The translations under genes and the position numbers were made by a program. Below the pieces are notes generated by a model, which saw only the letters and a program-made list of their open reading frames with translations, was not told the DNA's origin and did no database searches. DNA of 64,000 nt from Welwitschia mirabilis (taxonomy: Eukaryota; Gnetophyta; Gnetopsida; Welwitschiales): NCBI GenBank assembly GCA_051453625.1, contig JBOZIK010000001.1:157996406-158060405 (forward strand), given 5' to 3'. Shown piece by piece: positions 10,580-22,250 of this stretch. Within the stretch, counting starts at the first letter, position 1, and the number at the start of each line of letters is the position of its first letter.

Positions 10580-10940
10580 AGATGAAATATTTTGAACTCA
10601 TGTGTGACACTAGTAACATTGTTGTGGGTGGGGTTCTTGGTCAAAAATATGAAAATGGTCTTAAAGCCATACCTTATATGACTAAAAATCTATCTAAGGC
10701 CTAATCCAACTACACTACCATTAGAATAAAATGCTTGCCATAATCTTTTTCCTTAATCACCTTACACACTATCTTTTGGATTTTCATAGTGAAGTTTACA
10801 TGGATCATATAGCTATATGCTATCTTATAATAAAAGAAAATATTATTGTTTTAGACTTATTAGGTGGATCCTTCTCATGTAAGAATTTAATCTTACAATT
10901 ATCGATAAGGCTAGAAAGCATAGTAGTATTATAGATAACT
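10580..10940 (+). pseudogene. RNase H of element B (decayed)
   Basis: The segment FELMCDTSNIVVGGVLGQKY (10590) is the retroelement RNase H start; the catalytic Asp is retained in CDTS. The MTKNLSKA, NYTT and LAIIFFLNHLTHYLLDF blocks follow, with a frame change near 10725. It sits directly after RT as in Ty3 elements and would degrade the RNA of RNA-DNA hybrids. It is not functional here. Confidence 0.75.
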
Positions 10941-10949
10941 TATCTTGAC

Positions 10950-12250
10950 TCTCTTGTTTTCATGATGAACTTCTCATAAATGACTTATTTTTAAATGAAA
11001 AACTATTTTTTGTTGAACAACTTTATGTCATCTTCTCTACTCATTCTACTCCTTAATATGATGATATTGTGAACTACCTTATTACCATAAACACACCTTA
11101 ACAGTGAAACCATAACTAATAAAAATCTTTTCTCCATAGGATTGGTAATTATGAGTGGAATGAACCCCATATTTATCAAAGATTCAAAGATAAAATCATT
11201 CATAAATATGTATCTGAATTAGAAATACTAGATATACTTAACCTTTATCATGATGGAGTTTGTGGGGGACACAGTAATGGCCAAAAGACTATAATGAAAA
11301 TTCTTCACTCTAGTTTCTATTGGCTTACTCTTTTTAAAGACTCTTTTGACTTTGCTAGAAGGTGTGATTCTTGTTAATGTTATGATAGCCTAACTCATTC
11401 TTAAGATATGACCCTTCAACCTATGCTTAAATGTGAACCTTTTGATTATTGGTGAACTGACTTTATAGGCCCTATCAAAACACCTTTTTATAATAAAAAC
11501 TACATCTTGGTAACCATTGATTATATTACTAAGTGGGTAAAAGCTATCCCTACTATCAAGAATGACGCCTGAACTATTTGCAATTTTATCCAAGCTCATA
11601 TCTTTTAATGTTTTGGTTTTTCTAAAATAATCATTAGTGATTAAGGAACTTATTTTATTAATCACTTTTTTTAAAAACTTCTTTTATCCATTGCATGTAT
11701 CATACATAAACTAATGGCTAAGATGAAAATGTGAATAGAAAAATTTAAAAAATGCTCTAAAAAATAGTCTCTATTAATAAGAATACTTGGGCTTTTAAAC
11801 ATAATGATGTTCTTTGGCCTTACTGTACTACTTGATAAAACTCTCTAGGTTTTTCACCCTATGAACTTGTGTACAGAAAGGTTTGTGCCTTACCAATTGA
11901 TGTTTATTATAACTTATATTGATCCACCCATTAACTTAACCTTGTGAACTTAGATAAAAATCTTAAAACTTGATTAGCCCAACTTGACTATTTGGATGAA
12001 AAATTCACTTATGCTATACAACATTAACTCATTTATAAAGCCTAAGCTAAGTTCAAACATGATAACAAAATAATCCATAAGCAATTTGAACCAATTCAAT
12101 TAGTCCTTTTATATAATACTTGAGTGCATCTTTTGTTCTTATCTTATTGAAAAAGTACATCTTAATGGCTTAGTTCAAATCTGGAATCTAAACATGAGGG
12201 AAATTTAGAGAGTTAATGGACAAAGATTGAAAATATATAAGTAATCTACC
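10950..12250 (+). pseudogene. Integrase of element B with C-terminal tail (decayed)
   Basis: The zinc-binding HHCC domain is visible at 11247-11390 (DGVCGGHSNGQKT, SSFYWLTLFKD, FARRCDSC). The catalytic core follows with FIGPIKTPFYNKNYILVTID and KWVKAIPTIKNDA (about 11460-11570), the first Asp being that of the DFIGP block, then CFGFSKIIISD (about 11610). The second half is frameshifted. A tail corresponding to NGLVQIWNLNMREIQRVNGQ ends near 12240 and pairs with the remnant in element A. Integrase inserts the cDNA into the host chromosome; this copy is dead. Confidence 0.8.
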
Positions 12251-12651
12251 AATCAAATCTTAAACATGATAGAAGTACTTATCTTGGAAGCCCCTCTTAA
12301 TAAGAAGAAATTTCATACTACCATTATATAAATTCTTTCTTAGTTGATTCCTTAGGTAGACATCATGCTATTACTTGGACATCTTTAATTTGACTTATGT
12401 ATTACTTTATAAAGTTACTAGTAATCTTTTACTTGGGCATTTCAAAGTGATAAAATTGGGATTCACCCAATCTTAAGACATTCATATGTTTATGAAATTT
12501 ATTTAAAGGAAAGATGCCTTGGTTCTTTTGTTCTCTCTTAATGGTATGAGTCTTTAGTTGTTAGGACAAGCTCTTACTTATTTATCATTTCTTTACTTCA
12601 TCCTTATCCTTATGACTACTTAATCATGTGGGAGATTTTTTACTATCACAA

Positions 12652-12652
<1 letters not shown>

Positions 12653-12723
<71 letters not shown>

Positions 12724-12869
12724 NNNNNNNNNNNNNNNNNNNNNNNNNNNNNNNNNNNNNNNNNNNNNNNNNNNNNNNNNNNNNNNNNNNNNNNNNNNNN
12801 NNNNNNNNNNNNNNNNNNNNNNNAGAGAGAGAGAGAGAGAGAGAGAGAGAAGGGAGGGAGGAAGGGAGG
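12653..12869 (+). repeat. AG/GA microsatellite interrupted by a 100-N gap
   Basis: An uninterrupted AG dinucleotide run at 12653-12723 continues at 12824-12850 after the gap and grades into AGGGAGGGAGGAAGGGAGG. Element A lacks it at the matching place, where it has a short A/G-rich stretch (3424-3460), so the repeat probably grew from that after the copies separated. The gap (12724-12823) is there because the repeat could not be assembled through. Confidence 0.9.
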
Positions 12870-14483
12870 AAAGAAAAAAGTAAAAAAAACAAAGAAGTTA
12901 TCTTTTCTTCAATAAACTATGATGTTATATTATAAGCATATTGAGGTAAGTTTTCCCAAGAGGGTCCTTTAGTAGTGTTATATGATAGTTGTGAGAACTC
13001 CTCTGGGGGATTAGTTTGTTATGTTGTATGGGTCTTTATTCCTCTAACAGTGCTTGAATTCCCTCATCATGGATAAATAATTTTTTATTTAAAGGCTATG
13101 CAATCAGTGATGTTCTTTGTGTCATCAAAGGTATTGAATTATTTTTTAGACTCATTTTGCATATAGTACTTCCACATGATCATTTTAATTTTTTTGGATT
13201 TTGGTATTGTTTTAGAGTGTAAGCCACTGAGTTCATTTTTGAGTAGCTTTTGATCTTATAAATTATTATTTAAAAACATTAGATATACTTGACATTATTA
13301 TAATCATTACCTATTTGAGTGGTGCTTTATAAGCTTTTACATAATGTCATGCATTATTAATCAGGTGATTTTATGATTTTTACTAAGGGAGTTTATTAGG
13401 TTAGAATTTAGGGTAGCATATGTAATCTTCTTCATGTTTCTAGTTGTCCATTTTTATTTTTGTTTTCTTAGTTATTTTATTAGGTTTCTCAAAGTCATTT
13501 TTATACTTTTTAACATAATATTTCATATTTGATTATTCAGTAGTTTCTTATTGATGTTATTCAAGGTTTTTTATTCATAGGGGTTGTTCTTCTTATAGCA
13601 ATTTTTGAAAAATGATAATGATACTTCTCTTTTTAGTTTTGATATGCTACTTTTACATGCTTACTAACATTCGATACATTTAAGGATTTTTTTCTGATAA
13701 TTACTTCTTTCTACTTAGTGCATTATTATGTTCCTATCCTTTTTTCCTTGAGTTCTTTCTACATTCGACTCCTTTTACTATGATCATTTTTTAGGATGAT
13801 TCTTCACTTTTATCCATATTTCTAACTTTTTGATGATTTATGAGGCTTGAATGTTGCTATGCTTACTTATCTGACCTTTTATGGTTTTTACTCTTTTCCA
13901 AATATCTCCTTTCTTGAGCATTTTTCCATGTCTATTATCTAAACAATAATGGTCTTTCTTATAGTATTTAATCGAAGATGTATTAGTTCATTTAATTTGA
14001 GGGGGGTAAGACATCTTTATGAGTAATTTATAAGATATTGAGTAAACTTTTTAATTTTTAAGGATCATTTTTTTATCTTTTATGATACATATATGTGATG
14101 CACTATCTAATGTATGATATCATATTACTTATATAATTGACCTCATGGATATTACTTAGCAAGCCATAATAACATAAATATAAAACTTTCATTAGGTCTG
14201 ATCTAGGATACTTAAAAAACCATGAATAAGGGAAGTTACATTATGATTATTTTTGAATTTTTCACTTGTAGACTTATTAATTGATGTGCATACATCATTT
14301 TCAGTTATCATTGCTTAGTGTATACACATCATTCTAAATTTTTACTATTATGCCTATGCATCATCATTTTCTAATTTATTATGATTATACCTTATGATAA
14401 TTTTTTTTACGTGACATTCAATTATTATCTTGTATTATGTTAAAAGTTTTAAGAGGAGGGTAAGATTTTTAGTACTTGGATAT

Positions 14484-14532
14484 CCCCCTCCCTCCCTTTC
14501 CTTTTCCCTCCTCCCCCCCCCTTCCCCTTCCC
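14484..14532 (+). repeat. Pyrimidine-rich tract with a run of nine C
   Basis: The stretch CCCCCTCCCTCCCTTTCC and what follows to CCCTTCCC is nearly all C and T and stands out in an AT-rich setting. It lies in the 3' non-coding region about 280 bases before the polypurine tract. The purine-rich complement could form triplex or quadruplex-like structures; no function is shown. Confidence 0.8.
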
Positions 14533-14798
14533 AATTGATGATCATGTTCATAGGCACTTTGTTTTGAGTCTAATTTTAAAAGCCTATCATCTGTAATGTC
14601 ATCCTCATTACATATAAAATGACATATCTATTATGCATCCTATAGAGGTATTATGTCAGTTAATAAGTTCTTGATATTTAATCCTACATGGTAAAGATTT
14701 TTGAACTTAATTTACATTTCCTTAGTTACTATCTATCTTTGTCAAATTGGCTCAAAATTTATAGTTGATCACTTACTTTATTAGGAATTGACAATACT

Positions 14799-14808
14799 AA
14801 GTGGAGGG
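14799..14808 (+). other. Polypurine tract of element B
   Basis: AAGTGGAGGG lies four bases before the LTR start, matching AAGTAGGAGG at 5593-5602 in element A. Confidence 0.7.
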
Positions 14809-14811
14809 ATA

Positions 14812-16070
14812 TGTTGAGATGCTAATTTATAAGATTTTAATAAGGTATTTTAAGTATTTTTGTAAAACATTTATATAAGTTTAGATGTAATTTTGATGAT
14901 TATGGAGAGTCAGTGGGATGATCATAGAAACACACAATTCTTAGCATATTTAGAGTCATTTCAGGCATATTCTAATACTTAGTATTTTAAAGAAAAGATT
15001 AATGATGGAGAAGGATAATCTCTCTTAGCTAAAAAGGTAAGGAATCTGATCATTCCCTCTATTGTCCCATGATAGGTAAGATGATAGTACTATTGACATG
15101 AATTAAAATAATAGAGTTAACTACAAGGTTGAAAGCTGATGACTTACCTCTTATTGTAGAGTATCATCCCTAGTATCATCCTTATGACAGTCAGTATGAT
15201 AACTTTTTTGTATGAATGGAAATGAATTAAATTTATGATGGGGTCATGTAACCCATGTGGGTTGCTAGGTTTTTTTCCCTCTAACTTTTAGTGTTTTTTT
15301 TCTATAACTTCAATGTAAAACTATAAATACCTCCTCTTTCCTTTACTTCCATTTCCATATTTTATATTGAATATTCTTATGATGGGAGATTAAAGGATAA
15401 AGATCCATCCTATTCTATAGATAAAAGTTTTTCTTGGTGTTAGACTAAGCATTCTCCATCGAGATGTTGCTACTTATTTGAAAGTAAATAGTAGTTCATG
15501 ATTAATATAAGGACTCTCTTCACTTCTATCATGTGAACCTCCCTTATGGTTTAAGTTGATTATGATTTGGTGATAGTTTCATAGTTTATCTAGACTATAA
15601 GAGTAACCTTTATTAAGGTTGACATTTTTAGTTTAGATCTTGCATTGCATTTCATTTCATTCCATTTCCATACTTGCATTTATTTACATTCTATTTGGTA
15701 TATTTTATATCTTATGTTGATTAGGAACAAGTGATAGCTCTTTCTAATGGATTTAAGTTATAAGAGCAAATTCTTATGATAGAAGGATTGGAATTCAAAT
15801 AGACTTATTATAGTTTCATTCCATCCATTTGTATTTTATCTTCATTCATTTTGCATTGCATTTTCATTGTTCTTTATTTTATTTGATAAAGAAAAAAGAC
15901 TAAAAATACTTTGTTAAAATCAATTCTCTAACTTCTAGCCTAATTCCTTCAACAGATTATGACATTCGAGTTAACTCTTATTTATACTAGTATGTATTTT
16001 TTTGCAAGTATTATGGTTTATAAGTTTTTGCTTAAGAACTTAAAGATTACACAAATTCACATTGTAATAA
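14812..16070 (+). repeat. 3' LTR of element B
   Basis: The LTR starts TGTTGAGATGC after the polypurine tract and ends near ATTGTAATAA, the decayed counterpart of CACTGCAACA in element A. It is about 1.26 kb. A TATA box (TATAAATA) lies at 15322-15329. Copies of the ATCATCC-type motif lie near 15048 and 15165. Confidence 0.75.
15322..15329 (+). promoter_or_regulatory. TATA box of the element B LTR
   Basis: TATAAATA in the same context as at 6284-6291 of element A (AAACTATAAATACC), about 510 bases into the LTR. Confidence 0.6.
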
Positions 16071-17690
16071 TAGGAATTTTTAAAAATAATATATACTACA
16101 AAGATAGCACACAAGAATTCATCTCTATGTTTCCTCCTTTATCTAACCTTTTAAAAATTTTCCTTCCTCAATGTTATCTATGAGTTGTAACACTTATATA
16201 GTGATTTTAAATTTGTAAAAGTTTAAAATAATATAGTAAAACCTATAATTTACTTATGGCATAGACTTTTTTATAAAAATTTAAACAAAGAAGTAAATCT
16301 TACAATTTACCTGCAGCATAAAATTTTTTTAAACTATAAGTTTAATAATTTTACTTATAATTTCAACTTGATTCTAGTACATAATTTCTCCAACCTTTCA
16401 TGAGATACATGATTTTTCATTAAATCTATTAATTGATTCTATTAATTATAGTGGTAAAGAAGTATTGTTCCATTTCTAACTAGTTATTTCATAAGGTTGA
16501 ATTTGATATTAATATTATTACTTCTTTTTTGTCGTACATAATTTTTTTAAGCATATAATAAAAGAATTATGGATATGTATATCTAATGAAAATGTGGATG
16601 AATTCTTGAGTATAGTTAGAAGCTTGCTCATCCAAATGGGTTCTTGATAACAACTTGCTAAGCCAATGTATACAAATTCTATTTTGAAAAATGCTATTGT
16701 TATTTTTTATTATTTTTAACATATTAAATTCATTCCATAATAGAATAACCAACCACTCTTACTTTCTTCAATTAATGTCTCCTCCCTAATCTAAGTAATA
16801 ACATTTACATAACTAATTAAATTCATGATTGTAATAAAGTCTGTATTGAGGGGCATTGGTTACATATTTAAAAATATTTTTAATAAATTATTGATGATGT
16901 TTCATTAAAAATTACATGAATTTAGAAATTATGTTTGTAGAAAATTCCATATCTAGCCTTCTATGAATGAAGTGTATTATGCATTTCATATTAGACTTCT
17001 AGTAAGTATCATTTGTTAATCCTAGTATATTATTGCATAAATCTATGTAATTTAAACATGAAAATGTGAAAAAAAAATTATTTATCTAGATTAAATTTTT
17101 TTTAAAAATACGCAAAGCATATTTCTATTAATTATTATTAGTTGAATTGTATAATTATTGGACTTGTATACCAAGAAAATAATTGAGACTTAAGATCATT
17201 CAATTAAACTTTTAAACTCATCATAGCTTTAAGTTTTATAATAAGTTTATTTATTGAGCTAGATCATATTAGATAATCCACATATGAGGATAGAACTATA
17301 GTATTTCCTACACATTCGATAAGTGAAGTAAGTTTTTTAAATTTTGATTATAACCTTAATTTAATAAATAATTATTAATTAAGATTTCTTTAAATCATAT
17401 AAGTTATCCTAAACTTTATAAACATGATACTTTTTACTCTAGTCTTAAATTATTTTGATTACTAAACATCACTTTTTTCTATTATTTTATCATTGTGAAA
17501 TAATGAATTAAGATGCATTTGACATGACGTAAATTTATGGTGTAATACATATGAAACAAAGATAATTTATAAATTTCATTTATGCTATAGAAATATATGT
17601 TTTGTTAACATCTATTCATCATTATTTTCTTTGAGGAAAAAAGCTAGTAGGATTAAATTATAAAAGGAAATAAGATACAAATTAAATAGA
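16071..17690. other. AT-rich DNA without recognisable gene
   Basis: Only short random frames are present. A weak pair of related segments (ACAATTTACCTGCAGCATA near 16302 and the corresponding AATTTACTTATGGCATA near 16248) suggests an old small tandem duplication. A 61-codon minus-strand frame at 16567-16752 has no recognisable motif. Confidence 0.5.
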
Positions 17691-17709
17691 TTAAATAGAT
17701 TAAAGGCAG

Positions 17710-17862
17710 ATGTTGGAAGGAAAAGAACCTACTAGAGCACTAAAAGAAATGGAGATTATAGCTTCACAAGAAAAACAAAGGCTAAGGGAAAATTTGATGA
17801 GGGCCATTATGGAATCCCTCCTTGATATTCTCAAGAAAAAGATCTATAATTACTCAAGATGA
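17710..17862 (+). CDS. Possible 50-codon frame, product unknown
   Basis: An ATG at 17710 opens a short, highly charged and probably helical peptide (starts MLEGKEPTRALKEMEIIASQ, then a KQRLRENLMRAIMESLLDIL stretch) ending at TGA. Codon use is more balanced than in the surrounding AT-rich DNA. The following 300 bases (17870-18180) contain further fragments with stops, such as YNGKPNWDRIQHHLVPYGG. I do not recognise the family. It may be the remnant of another retroelement's gag or of a gene fragment; it is too short to claim as a gene. Confidence 0.2.
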   Translation: MLEGKEPTRALKEMEIIASQEKQRLRENLMRAIMESLLDILKKKIYNYSR

Positions 17863-19199
17863 CAAGGAGATAACTAAAGTTATACTTTTAATAAAAACCA
17901 CTGACACAAACATAAATTAGACATGATAAGCAAAGACAGTTGGTACAAAAGAAAAGCCATTGAAACTATTAAGCCATTGATGGGATCTAGGTATTACTTT
18001 TTTGAGAGTAGACTTCCAAATTTGTGTAAGCTTGCATGTAGATGAGATAAATACCGTCATTATTAAATACAATGGGAAACCAAATTGGGATCGCATACAA
18101 CATCATCTAGTTCCTTATGGAGGAACCTAGGGCACTAGCCCCCTTACTACCTATCATTTCTAGTAGGTGATGTAGAGAAGGACTTCATCCATTTTCTACC
18201 GCATATGCTTTTATTTTTTCTATTTAAGTAGCATGTATTAATTGACTACATTTATTGTTGGCTAGATGGGGTCAATAGGTGATTATATGATGTCTTTAAT
18301 AATCTATCTAGATTTAGGATTATGTGCTAAAAGATGGAAGAGGGAGAAGTAGGAGAAGGGTATTAGATTAGGATAATTAGGGGGATGATAAGAGGTTAAA
18401 CATGAGGGTAAGTTAAGGCTAATAGTAAAAGGAAGGCTACCAATGTGAATGGGAACAAGGCTTAGGAAGGGAAGAAAAGTTGTAAAGAACTTGGTAAGGG
18501 GAGAAGATGAAGGGGAAAGATACTAGAACTCTTCCAAAATTTCAAGTTTAGAAGAGTCTAATAAGATTGAGGAAGGGTGTTTAATACCTTTTAAATTCCT
18601 CTCTAAAAGACAAGAGGCAAGGCATTTAGATTATTACTGAGGAGAATGGTTGTTCTTCTATGTATACTTTTTGCTAAACTTCTATCTATGGAGTACACAT
18701 TCTACTACCTCTTTTTTCCTTCTTGGGGTCATGCATTAATGGGATAAGGAGAAGTTAATTAGAAAGCTCAAAATAGGTTGTTGATTGGGGGGAAACTAGA
18801 TGACATGTACTTGGGATTTCTACTCTGGTTGCCTCTTAATATTTAAAGAATATTGACTAAGGGCTAAGGTTTTCTCCTACTCTATCTATGAGGGGTTATT
18901 TTCTTTCTCTACTCTTTTTATGCCTTACTTGTTTTTATTTATCTCTTCCATGAAAATCTCAATGGCATAATGAATTAAAATACCAAGGAAACCTTCATAT
19001 GCAACCATACACAGTTTCTTTGATAAGGCTATGTCGAGTTTCTTTCTAAGTTCTATGACTAGAAACGTTAACATATTAATCATATCTCTATTCTTCCCTA
19101 GGAAGAATCCATAAAGTAGTTGAAATAAAAGCCATAAACATTTGTAGTATTATCATTAGCATAAAATACCTAATAAGATGTTGATGGAGTTTAGATCAT

Positions 19200-19650
19200 A
19201 CTTTACCAAAGTGAGAAAGATTAACCACTCTTTTTGCTTTTGGTGGCTTTCTTCTATTATCGAAAATAAATTTAGCCAAGATTCATCATACCTACCCTAG
19301 TGTGTTACCATTTCTTCTTTATGATTAAGCTCTATTTTCTCTTCCACTAGGTCTTTCATCAATGCTACTCTATCACCATACACTATAAATCCATTCTTAT
19401 CCCAAGACTAGATCAAGTGGTTCATCCATTTCTTGGGAATCCATTGATTGTAATATAGTGATTTATGCATCCTAGGATCTTAAGATGGTAAAACATCATG
19501 AAGCCTTATGTGTTGGTATGTTGATGTAGCTTATGCCTAAATAACTCTTTCATAATAGAATTCATCATCCTTGCATGTTGAACTTCTTTTATCTGACTGA
19601 CTATCACTATTAGCCTTACAAGAATATAGAGGGGGAAAACAATCCTATGG
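19200..19650 (-). pseudogene. Possible zinc-binding C-terminal region of the LINE ORF2
   Basis: This stretch lies at the right distance after RT on the minus strand. It reads in pieces such as SYLGISYINIPTHKASWCF and SWLNLFSIIEESHQKQKEW. Plant L1 ORF2 proteins end in a zinc-binding region (zf-RVT) followed in some by RNase H. The match is weak and mostly positional. Confidence 0.35.
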
Positions 19651-20559
19651 CTTTTAAAGTTCCTCTAGTTTCTTTCTAATTAAACCTACTTAAAAATATT
19701 TAACCATAGTACCACCCTTGGAATTTGAAATAGAGAGGTTTCCCAATAAGCCAACTTACTCCTAGCATGTAGATGGTTAGGGCCCCTTAATTTTGCATGC
19801 ATCTATCTATGTGTTCAAAAAAATCACATCCCAAAAAAAATGCAGAATTGTTTTCACATCATGGTAGCATAAGGTAAACCTTAACATCAAGTTAAAACTC
19901 TTACTAGTAAGAGTTTCCTAAGTGCGGTAGCCTTGGTATTTGATAGCCTAGCAAAAAGTTAAACTTTTGGATGAAACTAGAGATTTCATAGGATCTTACA
20001 TCTAGGGTATTCCTAAAATATTAAAACTTAAGAAATTTAGTTAATTTCCTTCTAGTTATAAAATGTATGATTATCTAATATACATTTCTCTAAAGAAGTA
20101 ATCCTTGATATGATTTGATTGAAAGCTTTTACTTTGTCCCAAATATTCTCTAAGGGTACATCTTGAATAGATCATCCCTCCTCCCCCTAAAGGTAATGAA
20201 ACTTTGTTATTCCCCTATTTATTAGGATCTCCATAAGATCTAGAAACTTCTAGTTAATTGTAATGCTAAACTTATCCTCTATTAGAAGATTTCTTGTCAA
20301 TATTTTTATTAGATCAAACTTCTAATTCCCTAGAGATTAGAGACCATTCTTTTTTTATACTCTTTGACATTTCTAAGGTTTGGTTGTTTTCACTTTAGAT
20401 GCTTATATAATTTCAAATCAAATATTTTAACCAAGCCTTATACATTTTATTCTAAATCACCCATGCAAGCTTGGTAGCTAAAATGAGGTCCTATAATCTA
20501 GCATCTTTTCAACCATAACCTATTAGTTGATTTGGCCTTGTTACTTTCTCTAAGATACT

Positions 20560-22250
20560 AGATGAAATCTATTCCTATTATTATTTTTAGGCTAAAGTAA
20601 GTATTTTATAATCTTATTAACTTAATCTAAGATAGTCATTAGGGGTTTTAAGATCATTGTTGTGTAAATCAAGATATTAATTGAGACTACTTTAGACAAT
20701 GTTAGCTTTCCTACTGATGAGAGAAATCTTTCCCTCCAAGTAGAAAGCTTTTTCTTCACCTTATTGATCATTGGATCCTAGAGTATCATGTTCTTTCTAC
20801 TAGAAAAAATATATTACCCAAGATATGTTATAAGTAAATATTCTTTATTACAACCTAAAATCTGATGGATCCTTTTATTTCTCTCCTTTGGACAATTCAT
20901 ACTAATAACACAAGTATTTTTCTAATTAACTCTCAAGCTTGTGGTCTTTGGAAGAATATCCATAGCTTTATTTTTATTTTTTTAACCTTAAGGACTTAAG
21001 CTTAAAAATAAATTATAGTATCATCCCTATACTTAAGGATGTGATGGTTCTAAGATATGACTTTGTCTAGCTTCACTTTATTTACATAGCTATTTAGATT
21101 ATTTGCCACAATAGCAAATAGATAGGGAGATAGAGGATCCCTTTGTTTAAGCTCTTTTCTCAGGAAAAACTTTCTAGAGTTCCTTTTACTTATCTTAACT
21201 TCAAATCTAGTAGTTGAGAGGATATATCTGATCATTCCATGAAACTACTTAGAGAAGTCTAATTGTTTAATGGTAACCTCTAAATAATGCTAATTGAGTT
21301 TGTTATAATCTTTCAAGAGGTCTAATTTGAACATACAAATACATTTTTCTTATTGTCAAGCCAGTGGATGGATTTGTGAGCTATGATGATGTTCTTCTAA
21401 ATGTACGTTCTTGAAATAAATTGAATTTAATGATCACTAGTGATCTAAGGGAGAAGTGTATGAAGGTGATTGACCAAAATTTTGGATATGATCTTGTACA
21501 AGCAAGTGCAAAGCTTAATTGGTCTATAATCTTTAAGAGATTAGATAATTTGTTTTTTGAGGAGTAGGACTAAGATTGTACCTCCTCAATATTTCAAAAG
21601 CATTATATGTCAAAATTTCCTCTAGATCATCACTATGATGTTATTCCCCATCACATTTCAATATTCCTTAAACAACTCAAAGTTTTACATATGCAAACCT
21701 AGGGCCTTATCCTTAGGAAACAAATTTAGGATTTTCTAGATCTCCTTATTAGAAGGAGTTATTTACAACCTAATATTATCTTATTCTATAATCAAACCTA
21801 GAATCAATCTACTATGCCTAAATGTTACACTCTGTTCTTTCTTGAAAAGATTTTAGAAGTAATTTATTATGTGATAAAGGACTATAGCCTTATCCTCTAA
21901 AGCTTTTATTCTATTTTTTAATTCCTCTCTCTAAGAGACTCAAATGTAGAAGTAACAAGGGTATTTATCCTTCTCTTTAAGTCATTTATCTTTAGGTCTC
22001 TGCTATCAATAAGGAGACTCTCTTTTGATGGCTTTGTGGATATATTTTTCTTCTTTCAACATCTCTTACATGCTCTTCTCCCAATTTGGATTCTCATTTA
22101 ACACTTAGTAATTTATGAAAAGGTTGTCTAGATATTATTGAATGTACAAAATCTAGGAGGTTTTTCTTTAGGTTTAACAGATCTAATAAAATTTTTAAAT
22201 TCATCCTAACATGCATTTTCTACTCTTCTCCTCTCTTAGGATATCCCATA
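20560..22250 (-). pseudogene. LINE reverse transcriptase (decayed)
   Basis: On the minus strand a 61-codon open piece (21235-21050) carries FFLRKELKQRDPLSPYLFAI, the LINE RT motif normally written RQGDPLSPxLF. About 25 codons later the catalytic box reads YRDDTIIYF (21031-21005; normally YADDTxxF), so both metal-binding Asp are intact although the second residue is Arg. After it come LGCNKEYLLITYLGYIF (family: LGxxxGxxPxxYLGxPL) and KVKKKLSTWRERFLSSVGKL (family: KVxxKLxxWKxxxLSxGGRL). These are diagnostic of L1-type RT. Stops and frameshifts are frequent. Confidence 0.8.

Larger units (their letters stand above)
12250..14800 (+). other. 3' non-coding region of element B
   Basis: No gene is seen. 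The region is collinear with 2931-5590 of element A and includes the block around 12950-13090. It contains an AG microsatellite with an N run (12653-12850) and a C/T-rich tract (14484-14532). Confidence 0.6.
7991..16070 (+). mobile_element. Element B: Athila-like Ty3/gypsy retrotransposon, 5'-truncated, dead
   Basis: In order: gag end, aspartic protease, reverse transcriptase, RNase H, integrase, 3' non-coding region, polypurine tract and 3' LTR. The gag-PR-RT-RH-INT order makes it Ty3/gypsy; the wording of the gag-protease junction, protease and RT is Athila-like. There is no LTR or primer-binding site of its own on the left: its coding sequence follows the LTR end of element A at 7990 directly. 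Many stops and frameshifts rule out activity. Confidence 0.8.

Noticed and set aside
12620-12915. RERERE and LSLSLS frames over the AG microsatellite
   Set aside because: They are products of the dinucleotide repeat and the N run.
16567-16752. 61-codon minus-strand frame in AT-rich DNA
   Set aside because: No motif, no neighbours of the same element, and a length expected by chance.
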